Shown piece by piece: positions 1 to 10,949 of a stretch of DNA of 64,000 nt; position 1 is the stretch's first letter, and each line of letters starts with the position of its first letter. The stretch lies in the NCBI GenBank assembly GCA_964016885.1, contig OZ024747.1, forward strand, positions 6,925,631-6,989,630, read 5' to 3'. The translations under genes were made by a program, and so were the position numbers. The DNA is from Eledone cirrhosa (lineage: Eukaryota; Mollusca; Cephalopoda; Octopoda; Eledonidae). Under the pieces are notes generated by a model. The model was not told where the DNA came from, ran no database searches, and was given only the letters and a program-made list of their open reading frames with translations.

Positions 1-64
1 AAGTGTATGCTATCAACACATATGAGAGGGGTACATTAGTGGGTGTGAGTAGTTTATTTGTTGT

Positions 65-190
65 TGTTTGTTCAAATGAAGTAGTTTGTTGTTCAAATCC
101 ATGGAAAGTGAGTGAAGTGTATCTCAGTGAGTGTGAGTGGTTTGTTGGTCAAGTCCCTGGAAAGTGAGTGAAGTGTATCTCAGTGAGTCG
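65..190. repeat. short tandem duplication, about 56-bp unit
   Basis: Two adjacent copies of a segment containing GGAAAGTGAGTGAAGTG followed by TATCTCAGTGAGT. It is non-coding. The rest of 1-960 shows no gene or recognisable element. Confidence 0.7.
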
Positions 191-988
191 AGAGAATTGT
201 TGCTGTGGAGTGTCGCCCTGGTCAAGGAAACCAATAGTTGTAGTTGTGTTATGATATTGGTGCAGGGAAGAAGATTTTCCACAACCACACTGATAGGAAT
301 TTACAAATGAACAAGAAACTGCAAATTTTTATATATTTTTTATTGGTTGCATGATTTACTTTGAAGTCTTGTGCAGTAACAACTGGAAGGTTTTAACGAT
401 GGTACGAAGTCTAACTGGGATGTGTTTAAATTGGTTGAATTTGTGTATATATGTGAATGTAGAATCTACAAGTAGTGAATTCTACTAACCTTAGTTGAAG
501 TTGGTATGTGTGGCTAGAACAGCTGACAATAGATGTCAGGACTGCCTAGCCAGCTTGGAAGTGAGTGAGTGGCAGATTGGAGAGGCAGACTAACTTTTCT
601 GGGGTCAAAATTTCTTGTATTTATAATGGTAGGGTCCTCCGAAACATTAAACAGATGGCCATGACAGCTATTTCCTTTTAAATAAAGGCAGTAAATCAAA
701 CAGCAATGATGCAGTCTCAAAGAAATTGGTATCGAAGTTAGGCTGACTGATGTTAAAGGTCAGTGTGTGTTGATATGTGACTATGTGAACACATGAGAAC
801 TTTCTCATAATTTCACTACTCATCTACATAACTATATTAATGGTATAGAGATATTTCATATATATAACAGTACTATGTAGTCCAGAGTGAAAAGAAGGGG
901 AGGAGATTAAATAAGGTCCCAGGAAAAGGCTGGGAAAAAGAATCAATTGAGTAGGTCCTTGAAACCCCTTTTATCTGTAGTAACTAAT

Positions 989-1060
989 GAAAAGCCTTAT
1001 ATTTGCAATATCTGTGGAAGGGGGTTTAGTACAAACAATGATCTGAAAAGACCTTGTAAG
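989..1060 (+). pseudogene. relic of a single C2H2 zinc finger
   Basis: About 72 bases translate to most of one finger: EKPYICNICGRGF, then a helix reading STNNDLKR, after which the first zinc-binding His position is lost (CCT for CAT). The DNA is almost identical to the finger encoded at about 2737-2805 in the gene just downstream. It is not in an open frame of useful length. It is either a leftover of a finger duplication or the remains of a diverged neighbouring copy. The similarity is direct; its origin is inferred. Confidence 0.75.
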
Positions 1061-1709
1061 TTTGGTAGTTGAAATTTATAATTACATATTAAAGGGGAAC
1101 TCATATATAATCCTATTTAAATATAGATCTGCTCATATTTGTTACTGAATCAGTTTCTATATAGTCGAGAGTAGAAAGAAAAGAGAAATTCCAAGATGAG
1201 ATCTTTGAGATTTAGGAAAGATATGTAGGAAAAGAAAGGATAACAGTATGTTTTTTCAGATCTGTTGTATCCACTAGATGTTAATCAAGTGATGTAGCTG
1301 AATATCAGAATTTCAATAAAAACTTTTGGATGTTTCTGCATAATCCAAAGATCTTTGAGCATGTATTCAGGTATTGATTAGGTGTTTTATTAGTTTCCAA
1401 TATATTGACCTTTTTTACTCAACACACTTAGCATCACCATATCACATTTATGTATGGTCGGCACTTCTCTTCTATTCTTTATATTATATTATATGGGATG
1501 TTGTGAAACTTTTTCTTCATGTTTGAAAGAAGCTCATTTATTATTATCATTATCTTTTAAAAGTAAACATGCTGTTTTTTAAATATATGAATACATATGT
1601 ACACTCACATAAACACATAAACATATTTATATATGAATACACACACCTTACAACACATGCACATGAACATATTCCAAGTCACATATATTTCTGTGTTAAA
1701 TTATTTTAC

Positions 1710-1876
1710 TATTGCTTTTTCAGGTGTGTGTGTGTGGGAGTGAACGACCAGTGAAGTTAACAATTGCAAGGAATCCCCTCTCTAGTTGCTGTCAGTCTAT
1801 GAAGGAGACCAGATGTAAGACAGTAATTTGGAAACACATGGAAATATATTGAAAAAAAACTAAAGAAGACACAACA
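1710..1876 (+). promoter_or_regulatory. splice acceptor and 5' leader of zinc-finger gene 1, with a uORF
   Basis: A pyrimidine-rich tract ending in TTTTTCAG at 1723 is a strong candidate 3' splice site, so the long coding exon probably begins at 1724 after an untranslated upstream exon. In the leader, an ATG at 1799 opens a 17-codon upstream ORF ending at TGA 1850-1852. It is in frame with, but separated by a stop from, the main ATG at 1877. The upstream exon and promoter were not identified. Confidence 0.5.
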
Positions 1877-4174
1877 ATGAGCGTGAAAGAAGAAGTTTTT
1901 ACTTGCCATATATGTGAAGAGGTCTTTCCAGAAGATTCCTTGTTACAAGATCATGTTATCATTCATCAAGATAACGTCTCTTACCGATGTGACATCTGCC
2001 AGAAAGATTTCTGCAAGTATTCTGAAGCTTGCGTTCACCTCAAACCTGTTGCTAATCCCAAACTCTTCCACTGTGATGTGTGTGCAAAAGAATTTGTTAC
2101 AAACAAGAACTTGAAGAGACATTTGAGGACACACACTGGAGAAAAGCCATACAACTGTGAGTTGTGTGGTAAACACTTTGCTCAAGCATCATCATTGAAA
2201 CGACATACAAAGGCACACAGTGGGGAGAAACCATACTCTTGTGAAGTGTGTGGAAAGAAGTTTCTAGCAGGAAATGACTTAAAAAGACATAATAGAACAC
2301 ATACTGGTGAGAAACCATTTGCATGTGAAGTGTGTGGCAAGCGATTTGTTCAGAACACAGATTTGAAACGGCATAATAAAGTACATGTCCGGGAAAAGAC
2401 TTTTCCTCGTGAGCCCCTGAAAAAAGATGCTGCAAGTTTCAAATCTAAACCCCCTAAAAAATTACCTACAACTTACCCTGTTGAAAAACAATTCTGTTGT
2501 CAAATATGTACAAAGGTCTTTCCTAAATTTTCAAAATGGGCCAATCATGTTCGCAGTCACCCTGGTGAAAAACCTTATTTTTGTGAACTGTGCAAAAAGA
2601 AATTTGCACAAGGGTCTTCTTTAAAGCGACACATCAAAGCCCATTCAGGGGAACGTCCATTTTCCTGTGAAGTGTGTGCAAAGAGATTTGCTGCCAATAA
2701 TGACTTAAAGAGACATGCACGTACTCACACAGGTGAAAAGCCTTATATTTGCAATGTCTGTGGAAGGGGCTTTGGGACAAATAATGACCTGAAAAGACAT
2801 TTGAAAATTCACACTGGAGAAAAGCCATTTCATTGTAAAGAATGTGGTAAAAGTTTTCTGACAAATTCTAGGTTACAGTATCATTTACGATGTCACTCTG
2901 GATTGAATCTATCTTGTAAAGTATGTAAAAAAGTTTTTCTAAAAAGTTCAACCCTAAAGAGCCATCTTTTGATACATAATAGAGGTGTTTGTGATAAGGA
3001 TCCCTCAAAGACTATACCACTAATTAGAGGTAAGAATTGTGAAGAGAGGAATTACATTTGTTCTATTTGTAAATCAACCTTCCAAACTCATATTGAATTA
3101 GGTCGACATGTTAAAATACACAGTGAATATAGAAGTTTTACTTCTGAAATACCGGGAGACATTTTAACTCCACATTTTTTATCAGTGAACAATGGTGTGG
3201 TTGAGACTGTAAACCGAGTGGCCAACACTTGTGAACCTTTAAGTGAACTTAAGGCTGGAAACAATTTAATCATCCATGAGAAACGGTTGACTAATAAAGT
3301 ATCATATGCCTGTGGCATTTGCCAAAAATCTTTTGTAACTCAAAATAACCTAAATAATCATGTAAGGATTCATACTGGAGAAAGGCCTTTCCCTTGCAAG
3401 GTGTGTCGGAAGAGATTTATAACAAATAATAACTTAAAGAGACACAGTAGAACCCATACAGGTGAGAGGCCATTCACATGTGAAGTTTGTAGCAAAAGTT
3501 TTCTTACCGGTAATGATTTAAAAAGACATAATAAGACACACACTGGTGAGAGACCCTTTTCTTGTACGATATGTACAAAAGGATTTGTTCAAAACACTGA
3601 CTTAAAGAGACACATGAAAGTGCATCTTCGTGAAAAGAAACAAGACATTGAGTTGCCACATAAGAAAGATGGTGTCATCAGCTTCAAGATGCTCTCCTCT
3701 GATAAAGTACATCGTTGCCAGATTTGTAATAAAACATTTCTCAGATATTACAGATTGAGAATTCATCTAAGAACACACACTGGAGAGAAACCTTATAACT
3801 GCAGGACTTGTGGTAAAGGATTCACAACAAGCTGCAATCTTAAGCGACACACAAAATTTCATGCGGGAGAGAAACTTTTCTCTTGTGAAACTTGTGGCAA
3901 GAATTTTGTCATGAACTGTGATTTGAAAAGACATATTCGAATTCACACGGGAGAAAAGCCTTACTCATGTGGCATATGCCAGAAACATTTCACCACCAGC
4001 AATGTCTTGAAAAGACACAACAAAATCCACACAAAGGGTGATATTTACCAGGGTGCCCAATATCAGGAAAACTTTGTTAATCCCAGTGATTTTAACATGC
4101 ATTTAGGAATGCACAGTTTGATCGACCCCATTCTGCTTGAAAACAAAAAACTTTCTGAGGCTATAAAAGACTGA
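1877..4174 (+). CDS. multi-C2H2 zinc-finger protein 1 (765 aa)
   Basis: Intronless coding exon for a probable nuclear DNA-binding protein. I count about 20 canonical C-x2-C-x12-H-x3-H fingers, mostly joined by TGEKP-type linkers. The finger following residue 30 lacks its last His, and a C-terminal segment near residue 735 (NPSDFNMH) keeps the His spacing but has lost the Cys pair. Fingers fall in four clusters separated by linkers near residues 170-205, 375-395, 415-475 and 590-610. Many helices carry the same LKRH core (GNDLKRH, QNTDLKRH, NNDLKRH), which points to growth by internal duplication. There is no KRAB, SCAN, BTB or ZAD domain. The start is the first ATG of the frame (A at -3). The closest class is the large cephalopod C2H2 expansion; no orthologue can be named, and target DNA and role are unknown. 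Confidence 0.93.
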   Translation: MSVKEEVFTCHICEEVFPEDSLLQDHVIIHQDNVSYRCDICQKDFCKYSEACVHLKPVANPKLFHCDVCAKEFVTNKNLKRHLRTHTGEKPYNCELCGKHFAQASSLKRHTKAHSGEKPYSCEVCGKKFLAGNDLKRHNRTHTGEKPFACEVCGKRFVQNTDLKRHNKVHVREKTFPREPLKKDAASFKSKPPKKLPTTYPVEKQFCCQICTKVFPKFSKWANHVRSHPGEKPYFCELCKKKFAQGSSLKRHIKAHSGERPFSCEVCAKRFAANNDLKRHARTHTGEKPYICNVCGRGFGTNNDLKRHLKIHTGEKPFHCKECGKSFLTNSRLQYHLRCHSGLNLSCKVCKKVFLKSSTLKSHLLIHNRGVCDKDPSKTIPLIRGKNCEERNYICSICKSTFQTHIELGRHVKIHSEYRSFTSEIPGDILTPHFLSVNNGVVETVNRVANTCEPLSELKAGNNLIIHEKRLTNKVSYACGICQKSFVTQNNLNNHVRIHTGERPFPCKVCRKRFITNNNLKRHSRTHTGERPFTCEVCSKSFLTGNDLKRHNKTHTGERPFSCTICTKGFVQNTDLKRHMKVHLREKKQDIELPHKKDGVISFKMLSSDKVHRCQICNKTFLRYYRLRIHLRTHTGEKPYNCRTCGKGFTTSCNLKRHTKFHAGEKLFSCETCGKNFVMNCDLKRHIRIHTGEKPYSCGICQKHFTTSNVLKRHNKIHTKGDIYQGAQYQENFVNPSDFNMHLGMHSLIDPILLENKKLSEAIKD

Positions 4175-4420
4175 AATCATTGTATGATGACACATGTATA
4201 AAGGTTTTTTTAAATAAGTGACTTCCTTCAAGTGTGTTTTTCTTAAAAGTGGAAATTATATTTGATCAGTTTGTTTGCTTCTTTCTTAATCTTATTAAAA
4301 TTTCTATCATTTGAGTGGTTGAATAGAGGCTGAGTGATTGCTTGTTGGGCACACATATCCACATCCAAGTTGAAGCAGTGTCACATGCACTGCAGTGATT
4401 TCTTTAAATAAGATGCAATA

Positions 4421-4569
4421 TTAACCCTTAAGCAAAATAAGTGTATGATTAGGGCACCAAAGGAAGAGGGACACCGTTTTTATTCAAATTAAATGTATTT
4501 GCCAGTTTAAACAGAAAGAGGTGAGAGAATTCTGGCCAGATACGGCCAGTTTAAATGCTAAAGGGTTAA
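4421..4569. mobile_element. TTAA-flanked MITE, diverged short copy (piggyBac-like)
   Basis: Begins TTAACCCTTAAGC and ends AAATGCTAAAGGGTTAA, so both ends carry TTAA and the right end matches the MITE copies at 20344, 23098 and 36633. The middle shares AGAGGTGAGAGAATTCTGGCC with them, while the left part is unrelated or decayed. TTAA target sites are typical of the piggyBac superfamily. Confidence 0.6.
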
Positions 4570-4579
4570 ATATTACAAT

Positions 4580-5040
4580 GGACTATTTCATTATTAGCTT
4601 GTTAAGTAGTCTGCAATATAAATTCAATTCCTGTTCAACCTATTTGATAATAGTCTGCTTGATACCAACTTCTGTTTCCATAATACAAAACCTCTCATTG
4701 TAAAGTGATCATATATACATTTATACACACCTACAATTAGGATTTTTATCTAAAAACCCGTTATGTTCCAAACAGTCAGCTGAATAATAAAATACTATTT
4801 TACTAAATTCCTCCAAATTCTTAATTATTTAAAAAATTAAATGAAATATGAGTTGTATATGCCACTATAAATATGGTCATAATAGGGTTAAACCATATCT
4901 AAGGTAAAACCTTCCATGATAAGATTATGTAAGAACATTTTGTTACATTTATCTTCATTATAGTATTTTATTAAATCTCTCCAGTTTGACTTTGTAGTAG
5001 GTAGAGGTGTTACTGATGTCTTTTTCCTTGTGAAATAACT
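4580..5040. other. non-coding, AT-rich intergenic stretch
   Basis: No open frame or RNA gene is visible. Part of 4740-4940 resembles a repeat seen again near 27.8 and 55.7 kb, with a shared stretch about an AAATTC..TTAGTAAAATA segment. A possible AATAAA at 4786-4791 could serve zinc-finger gene 1 but lies far from its stop. Confidence 0.4.
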
Positions 5041-6131
5041 TCAGAAGTACTTAGCCAAGAGTAAGCCCTACAACATATCATTTGTTGACCTACAGAAAGC
5101 TTTTGACAAGGTTCCTTGCTCTATAATTTTGTGGGCTCTTAGGAAAATAAGGTTAGAAGAATGGCTTGTGAGGGCTGTATAGACCATGTTCTGAGGTTTA
5201 TGTTAACAATGAGTATAATGACGAATTTAGTGTGCAAGTAGTCCACCAGGGCTCTGTCTTCAGCCCACTTCTGTTTGTTATAGTTCTCCAGGTCATAATA
5301 ACAGAGTTTAAGACTGGCTACCCATGGGAACTCCTATTTATTATACCTGAATCTACAAAGAAAGCAACATTTAGAATCAAAAGCTCTCAAAGTCAACTTA
5401 GCAAAGACTAAATTCTTAGTAAGTAGGAAAGATTTCATCAGGGAAATGGCCATGCTCAATATACAAAAAAGGAGTTAGTAGAAATTCCATACAGTGTACA
5501 AAATGTAAACTATGGTTACACAAGAGATATAGCAGGATTTTGAGCAGGCTAACAACAAATGTAGGCTTTGTGGCAAATGCACAAGACCAGAAATCAACAA
5601 GAGTATATACATAAGACTTTATCTCATGCTCAGTGGCTTAACAGCATCAGTTATCTTGGTAACTTAATTAATGGTAGGGATAGAGGGTTTGAAAGTATAG
5701 GAGTTAGAGTGAGAACTGGGGGGAAAAAGTTTAGGGAGCTGCTACTTCTGTTGACTATGAAGGGTTTCTCTCTCAGGACAAAATGTAAATTTTGATGCCT
5801 GCGTGAAAAATGTGATGCTACATGGAAGTGAGATTTGGGCCTTGAATGCACAGAATCTGCATAGATTGGAAACAAATTAGAGGCATGCTCTGATGGATGT
5901 GTAATGTTAGTGCACATGAACAATGAAATATTAATGAACTGAGAGAAAAGGTAAGTATAAGAAGGATTAGATGTAATGTACTATAGAGAGGACTTCAGTG
6001 GTGTGGACATGTGATGTATATGGAGGATAACAGCTACATAAAGAACTGTAGGGCATTCAGTTGATGGAACCTGTAAAAGAAGACCAAAAAAAAAATTTGA
6101 GAGGATGTGGTGAGGCTGACCTGAAGATTTT
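5040..6131 (+). pseudogene. decayed non-LTR retrotransposon reverse transcriptase
   Basis: Conceptual translation in shifting frames shows RT landmarks. FVDLQKAFDKVP at 5081-5116 is motif A of LINE-type reverse transcriptases, and QGSVFSPLLFV near 5246-5280 is motif B. The 3' end of the frame (about 5985-6130) has the C-terminal pattern GHVMYMEDNSYIK. Stops and frameshifts are frequent, so the element is dead. The clade (RTE-, CR1- or Jockey-like) cannot be set by eye. It ends where the retroelement block at 6132 begins. Confidence 0.75.
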
Positions 6132-6335
6132 GTGGGTATGGTGTGGTATGTGGTGGCCGGAAGCTGGGGAGTGCTCGACCGGAAGAGTGCTTGGCCGGAA
6201 GGGTGCTCGACCGGAAGGGCCAGCAGGTCGGCCTCTCTCTAGCAGTGATCAGGAATGTGGTAGACGCGAGTTTTGCAGCTCCCGGTTTTAACGAGTGGGA
6301 TTGTACGCACGTGGAAGAGGAGAAACCAGCCATGG
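6132..6335 (+). repeat. left direct repeat flanking the retroelement pol block
   Basis: A GC-rich segment with CTCGACCGGAAGAGTGCTTG, nearly matched by 7915-8097 on the other side of the pol ORF. The left copy has about 25 extra bases near 6150. It could be a terminal repeat, but it is open and in frame with the downstream pol frame, so a partial tandem duplication is equally possible. Confidence 0.6.
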
Positions 6336-7888
6336 AATGCAGCTATGTCAAGAGACGAGCGGGAGGGGTGACTTGGAGTGACAGAGTGGGAGAGAGGACG
6401 GTGGCCATGATGCAGGAGATCGTGGAGAGGGTGAAGGCCAACGACCCAGTGCAGGGACGCTGGTATGTTCCCAAATCGCAGAGCGGGACTGTATGGTGCG
6501 ATGCCAGCAGCATAGCGCTGGGTGTCACGTTGGAGATAGGAGGTGTTGAGGTCTAGGATGCAGCCTGGCTTAGGAAGAAGGACGACTGCAACCACATCAA
6601 TGTGGCCGAACTGGACGCGGTGTTGAGAGGGGTGAACCTCGCCCTGAGGTGGGGACTGCGCACCATCGAGATACGCACCGACTCGGCTACTGTACTCGGA
6701 TGGGTGAGATCAGTGCTCACCAGTGAGAAGAGAGTGCGAACGAGAGGGGCGGCGGAGATGCTGATAAATCGCCGCCTGGGAACTTTAGGAGAGCTGGCCA
6801 CCGAGTTCGACCTGAGGCTGAGCATAGTTTTCGTGTCCTCAGAGAAAAATAGGGCGGACATCTTAACCAGGGTGAAGAAAGCCTGGATGGAAGCGCCAGA
6901 GGAGATAGCTGCCGTGTGTCGGCTGACCGAGTCGGATCTGAAAGGGTTGCATGACATGCACCACATGGGAGTGGATAGGACTCTGTTCCTAGCCAGGAGA
7001 ATCGACTCGGACGTTAACAGACACAGTGTTCAAAGGGTGGTTAGAGGCTGCGTCCGATGTCAGTCCATTGATCCCGCCCCGGGTGTGCACGAAACAGGAA
7101 GCCTCCCGGTGGATCGCAACTGGAAGCGATTGGCAGTGGATGTAATGCACTACCGACAGGGAACGTACCTCTCGATGGTCGACTGTGGACCAGGACGGAT
7201 GGCGATATGGAGGGAGATGAAGACTGGAATGGCTGAGGAAATCATGCGGACGTTGAGAGAGGTGTTCTTGGAGCGGGGCCCTGTGGACGAACTGCTGATG
7301 GACAACAGCGCAGCGTTCCGCTCGGAGGCGCTGAGGGAGATGCTCGATGGGATGGAAGTGGACCGTTTCTTCAGAGCAGCGTACAGGCCAAACGGAAATA
7401 GAATCGTGGAGCGACACCACCGGACGATCAAAGCAATGGCGGAGCGGGGCCACATCTCACCAATGGAGGCAGTGTTCTGGTACAACATGTCCCCTCGGGT
7501 GGGACAGGTTGAGGAATCGGTGCCACACAGAGCAGTATTCAGATACGAGTGGCGGCACCCATGCACACCACCACAATGGCCAGTGGGGAGAGAGAATGCA
7601 TTTGTGCAGGTGGGCGAAGAAGTCTGGGTTAAGCCCCCAGATGCATGTTGCACATCTCAATGGGGAAGGGGAACGGTGACGGCCGTAAATTCCCAGAACA
7701 ATGTGTCCGTGGACGGAGTACCACGTCATGTCCTGGATGTCCGTAGAATTACTGTGTCAACGGACTCCGAGGAAGAGGAAACCCAAAGTGCCGCCCCAAC
7801 TCTGCGGAGATCGCAAAGAAGTCGCAAACCACCAACCTGGACAGCAGACATTCATATGCAGAAGGACAAGGGGGAAATTGATCCTTGA
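6143..7888 (+). pseudogene. LTR-type retroelement RNase H-integrase fragment, one in-frame stop
   Basis: One frame is open from about 6143 to 7888 except for a single TAG at 6554-6556. Before the stop comes an RNase H start (WCDASS with its catalytic Asp). After it come RNase H residues (AELDAV, then RTDSATV), an HHCC-type zinc-binding region (LHDMHHMGVDRT, then CVRCQ) and an integrase core with Asp in LAVDVMHY, Asp in LLMDNSAAF and Glu in NRIVERHH. A C-terminal barrel-like region (GTVTAVNSQ) and a basic tail with RRSQRSRKPP follow. There is no gag, protease or RT, so the copy is 5'-incomplete as well as interrupted. The block is far more GC-rich than its surroundings, which suggests fairly recent arrival. 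Ty3/gypsy-like and BEL-like origins both remain possible. Confidence 0.8.
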
Positions 7889-7893
7889 GATCA

Positions 7894-7913
7894 GGGGGGG
7901 GGGGGGGGGGGGG
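7894..7913 (+). repeat. G20 homopolymer
   Basis: About 20 consecutive G lie between the pol stop codon and the right direct repeat. It may be a slippage product, and its length may be unreliable in the assembly. Confidence 0.8.
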
Positions 7914-7914
7914 C

Positions 7915-8097
7915 GTGTGGGTATGGTGTGGTGTGCTCGACCGGAAGAGTGCTTGGCCGGAAGGGTGCTTGACCGGAAGGGCCAACAGGCCGGCCTCTCT
8001 CTAGCGGTGATCAGGAACATGGTGGACGCGAGTTTTGCAGCTACCAGTTTTAACGAGTTGGATTGTACGCACGTGGAAGAGGAGAAACCAGCCATGG
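7915..8097 (+). repeat. right direct repeat flanking the retroelement pol block
   Basis: Near-copy of 6132-6335 without its internal 25-base insert. It ends at the same CCAGCCATGG point. Immediately after, the sequence contains GCGGTAAGTGAGG, which looks like a splice donor but has no visible partner. Confidence 0.6.
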
Positions 8098-8274
8098 GAT
8101 CTAGCGGCGCCTGTGAAAAGCGGTAAGTGAGGTAGCTTTTTCTAATCACTGATTTCACACGATCAAGCTAACTGGCAATTTGTTGCACTACAGATGACTT
8201 ACTTTTCCATGTGAATGAGATGAAATAAGCATGAGGAGGATGTAGTGAAGAAGCAACACAGCTGAATAAAGGAC

Positions 8275-8345
8275 ACAGTGCATCACCCAGTCCGAGAATC
8301 GAACTCACAACCTCTCGATTGCAAGCCCAACGTTCTAACCTCTTT
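8275..8345 (-). mobile_element. fragment of a tRNA-derived SINE head
   Basis: Reads in reverse as the tRNA-like head with a B box (GGTTGTGAGTTCGATTCTCGG) that recurs in several places in this window. Truncated. Confidence 0.6.
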
Positions 8346-8519
8346 ATTTAATCCTAAAAGGATGAAAACAATCAGTTTAACCCATCAAAATTTCAACTTA
8401 GATATTCAAAGTCCTACTTTACTTTATCTATGGCAAATTTCTGCAGCTGGATGCCCATCTTGATGCTAACACATACTTTTCAGTAAGAGATTCACCAACT
8501 TAATGGTGTTTTGGAGGTG

Positions 8520-9330
8520 AAGACATACACACACACATACATACAAACAAAAGGTTTTCACAGTTTCCATCGACCAAATTCACTCACAAGACATTATTCG
8601 ACCCAAGGCTATAACAGAAGACACTTGCCCAAGGTGCCACACACTGTCACATATAAATCATTATTAAATTCCAATGTACCAATTCACCTATCTACTGCCC
8701 CAGATAATCTAGGTAGATATTTCTGTTTGATAAAACATAATTTTCCACTTCCACTTGATAAGACACAGTGTCAGCTGGACAAACTCAACCCATAGAGGTT
8801 TATTTGATAGACACTGCTTAGTGATTCTTATATTTTTTTTATTGTTTTTCCTTTAAGCATAATTACATCTTAAAGAAGATGCCTCACATTCATTCACCTT
8901 TGGGATTGGTGTTTGGTCAAACAGCAGTAATACTGTTAATCTATTGGTAGTTAACAGATCCATTTAACTATTTCTGAAGCATCCATATGTCTCATCAGAT
9001 TACGTCTAATTCAGATCTCACTAGATGTCTCACACATCTGTATGTCTCATGTAGGACTCACCAAATCTGCGCCTGGAATTTTCTTCTCTAAGGTTCCGGT
9101 CCAAGCTAGGGTTTCTATGTAAAACCAGTTGTTGCCCATATATGCAAGTTTTCCCTTTCAATGTCACTAATGTTGTCCAAAGTAAAATCAAGAGCTGATA
9201 CAGTTTGACAGTTGTGTTATTGCAGATGTTGTCTGCAGAACATCTGCAAGGTATCCCAGTACATGACTAGTACTTTATTTATTGACTCTGAAAGGATGAA
9301 AGGCAAAGTTCATCTTCTAAAATATGTCTT
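8520..9330. other. non-coding, scattered repeat fragments
   Basis: Short segments match the SINE tail seen elsewhere (for example TACTTTATTTATTGACTCTG near 9270). No gene is supported. Confidence 0.4.
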
Positions 9331-9605
9331 GAGCCTGGACGCTCATCAGGCCAGTGTTTATCCTGGTTTTCATGGCATGAAGTCATTGAGAATACAAGAC
9401 TCCCTCCTGGACAGGATACCAGTCCATTGCAAGGTTAAATCCCAAGCTATTGCTGGTACTCATTTTCAGCTGAGTATACTGTACGGGAGCAATGTAAAAT
9501 GAAGTGTTTTACTCAAGAACATAACACACAACCCAGTCCTGAAATCGAGCCCACGACAATATGATTGTAAGACCAACACCCTTACCACTAAGCCACGCAC
9601 CTCGA
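9330..9605 (-). mobile_element. tRNA-derived SINE, reverse orientation
   Basis: The tRNA-like head lies at 9535-9600 (reverse complement of a GGCTTAGTGGTAAGGGTG-type A box and a GGGCTCGATTTCAG B box). It is followed in the element's own direction by the shared segment that reads AAGTGTTTTACTCAAGAAC on the plus strand, and by a tail. The same arrangement is found at 27290-27590. It matches the type described as octopus tRNA-derived retroposons; the exact family is not assigned. Confidence 0.75.
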
Positions 9606-10434
9606 CAAGTTGATCTTAGTGATCTCAGGATGTAGAAACTTGCAACAAACTCAGCAAAATATTTTATCTAATGCTACAGCGACTTTGCCAATTCAATACC
9701 TTCTATCATTTAACACATAGGTTTTGGCAAATTCACTACCAATTCACTACCTTCTATCATTTAACACTAGGTTTTGGCAAAATCAATCATAACTTCATCT
9801 TATAAAAGAGAAAATAAGTTTTTATTTTTGTAAGTTACTGATAAACCTTCACTCTTTTCCTTTTTCATTTAGTTACAGGCTTGTTTACAGAATTTTGTAG
9901 AAGTAAAAAGAAAGTTTCTGTGATGATGGTTATAATATAAATATATTTCTTGTTTTATTTTCACCTGAATGTAATTCACTTCTTGTTTACTGACTCAGAA
10001 AATTAAAGGAAAAGAGAATGATAGAATAAATATATCCATACAACTAATGTGGAACACTGTTGCAGTTGTTGGGCTGGACATAGAGTGTAACAGAGTAATT
10101 TCAGTAGAGGAACATTGGAGTATTTGAATCTTGTACTGCTAGGTAACAAGTCTTTCAGCACTGCATAAGTCAATGAAGGAATCTTTTCATAGTTGTTTGA
10201 CCTGCTAAAAATAACAGCAAAACCACACTCTGCTGTCTTATAAAAAGGAAGTTCATATTGGATAATGGTACATTATATCTGAACAAAGGATAGAATGCCT
10301 TTGATCATAAGTCTCTGTCTGGGATCAGGACTAACCTGGAGAGAAACAACAATAAGAGCAGCAAGTTGTTATCACTGTTGTTTCTAGTAGGGACTCTATA
10401 ATTCCTCATGGTAGTTATTCTAGACTGGAGAGTC

Positions 10435-10720
10435 ACTTCAGGTGGAGCTGCTTCTCCGCATCGAAAGATCACAGCTCCAGTTCTACAGAGATGTGGTTAG
10501 AACGTCAAAGTAAAGAATCGTAGGACAGATTTTATGGGCAAAGCCAACTGGCAGGAGACGCAGAGGTAGACCACAAGGATGGTGGTTGGATAACATATGT
10601 AACCTCAGTTGGTCTTGCTTGGGGTCCAGCTGGATCAGAGTGGGTTACTTCTTATAGGACTCTCTGGGAGGTGTTTCTGAGGACTTTGTCCTCATGACCC
10701 TGTCAGGATTAAGTGGGCAA
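10435..10720 (+). pseudogene. LINE reverse-transcriptase C-terminal fragment
   Basis: Translation with breaks gives LLLRIERSQLQFYRDVVRTS, then RRRRGRPQGWWLDNI and LSWSCLGSSW. This is the usual tail of LINE pol proteins in invertebrates. A reversed relative is at 55905-56060. Confidence 0.65.
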
Positions 10721-10949
10721 AAGAGAAAAGATCTAAGTGTATAACTGGTACTCATGTTAGTGGCTCCAAACATCAGCATATAACATACTTATTTTAGTGA
10801 CTGCAGCCCCTCAACATTAACTGGTACTTATTTTAGAGTCTCCAGGAGTAGTGGTAAAAACAAAACATAATTAATAAATAATTATGTTATAACTGATATA
10901 ATTAATCCAAATACGGTGAAACACCTGTTTGACTCTCTTATTATCAGCT

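Noticed and set aside
1943..3318. Minus-strand ORFs of 70-110 codons within zinc-finger gene 1
   Set aside because: Shadows of the repetitive finger coding sequence (His/Cys-rich reversals).
8098..8130. Splice donor GCGGTAAGTGAGG after the retroelement repeat
   Set aside because: No downstream acceptor or coding exon was found to pair with it.
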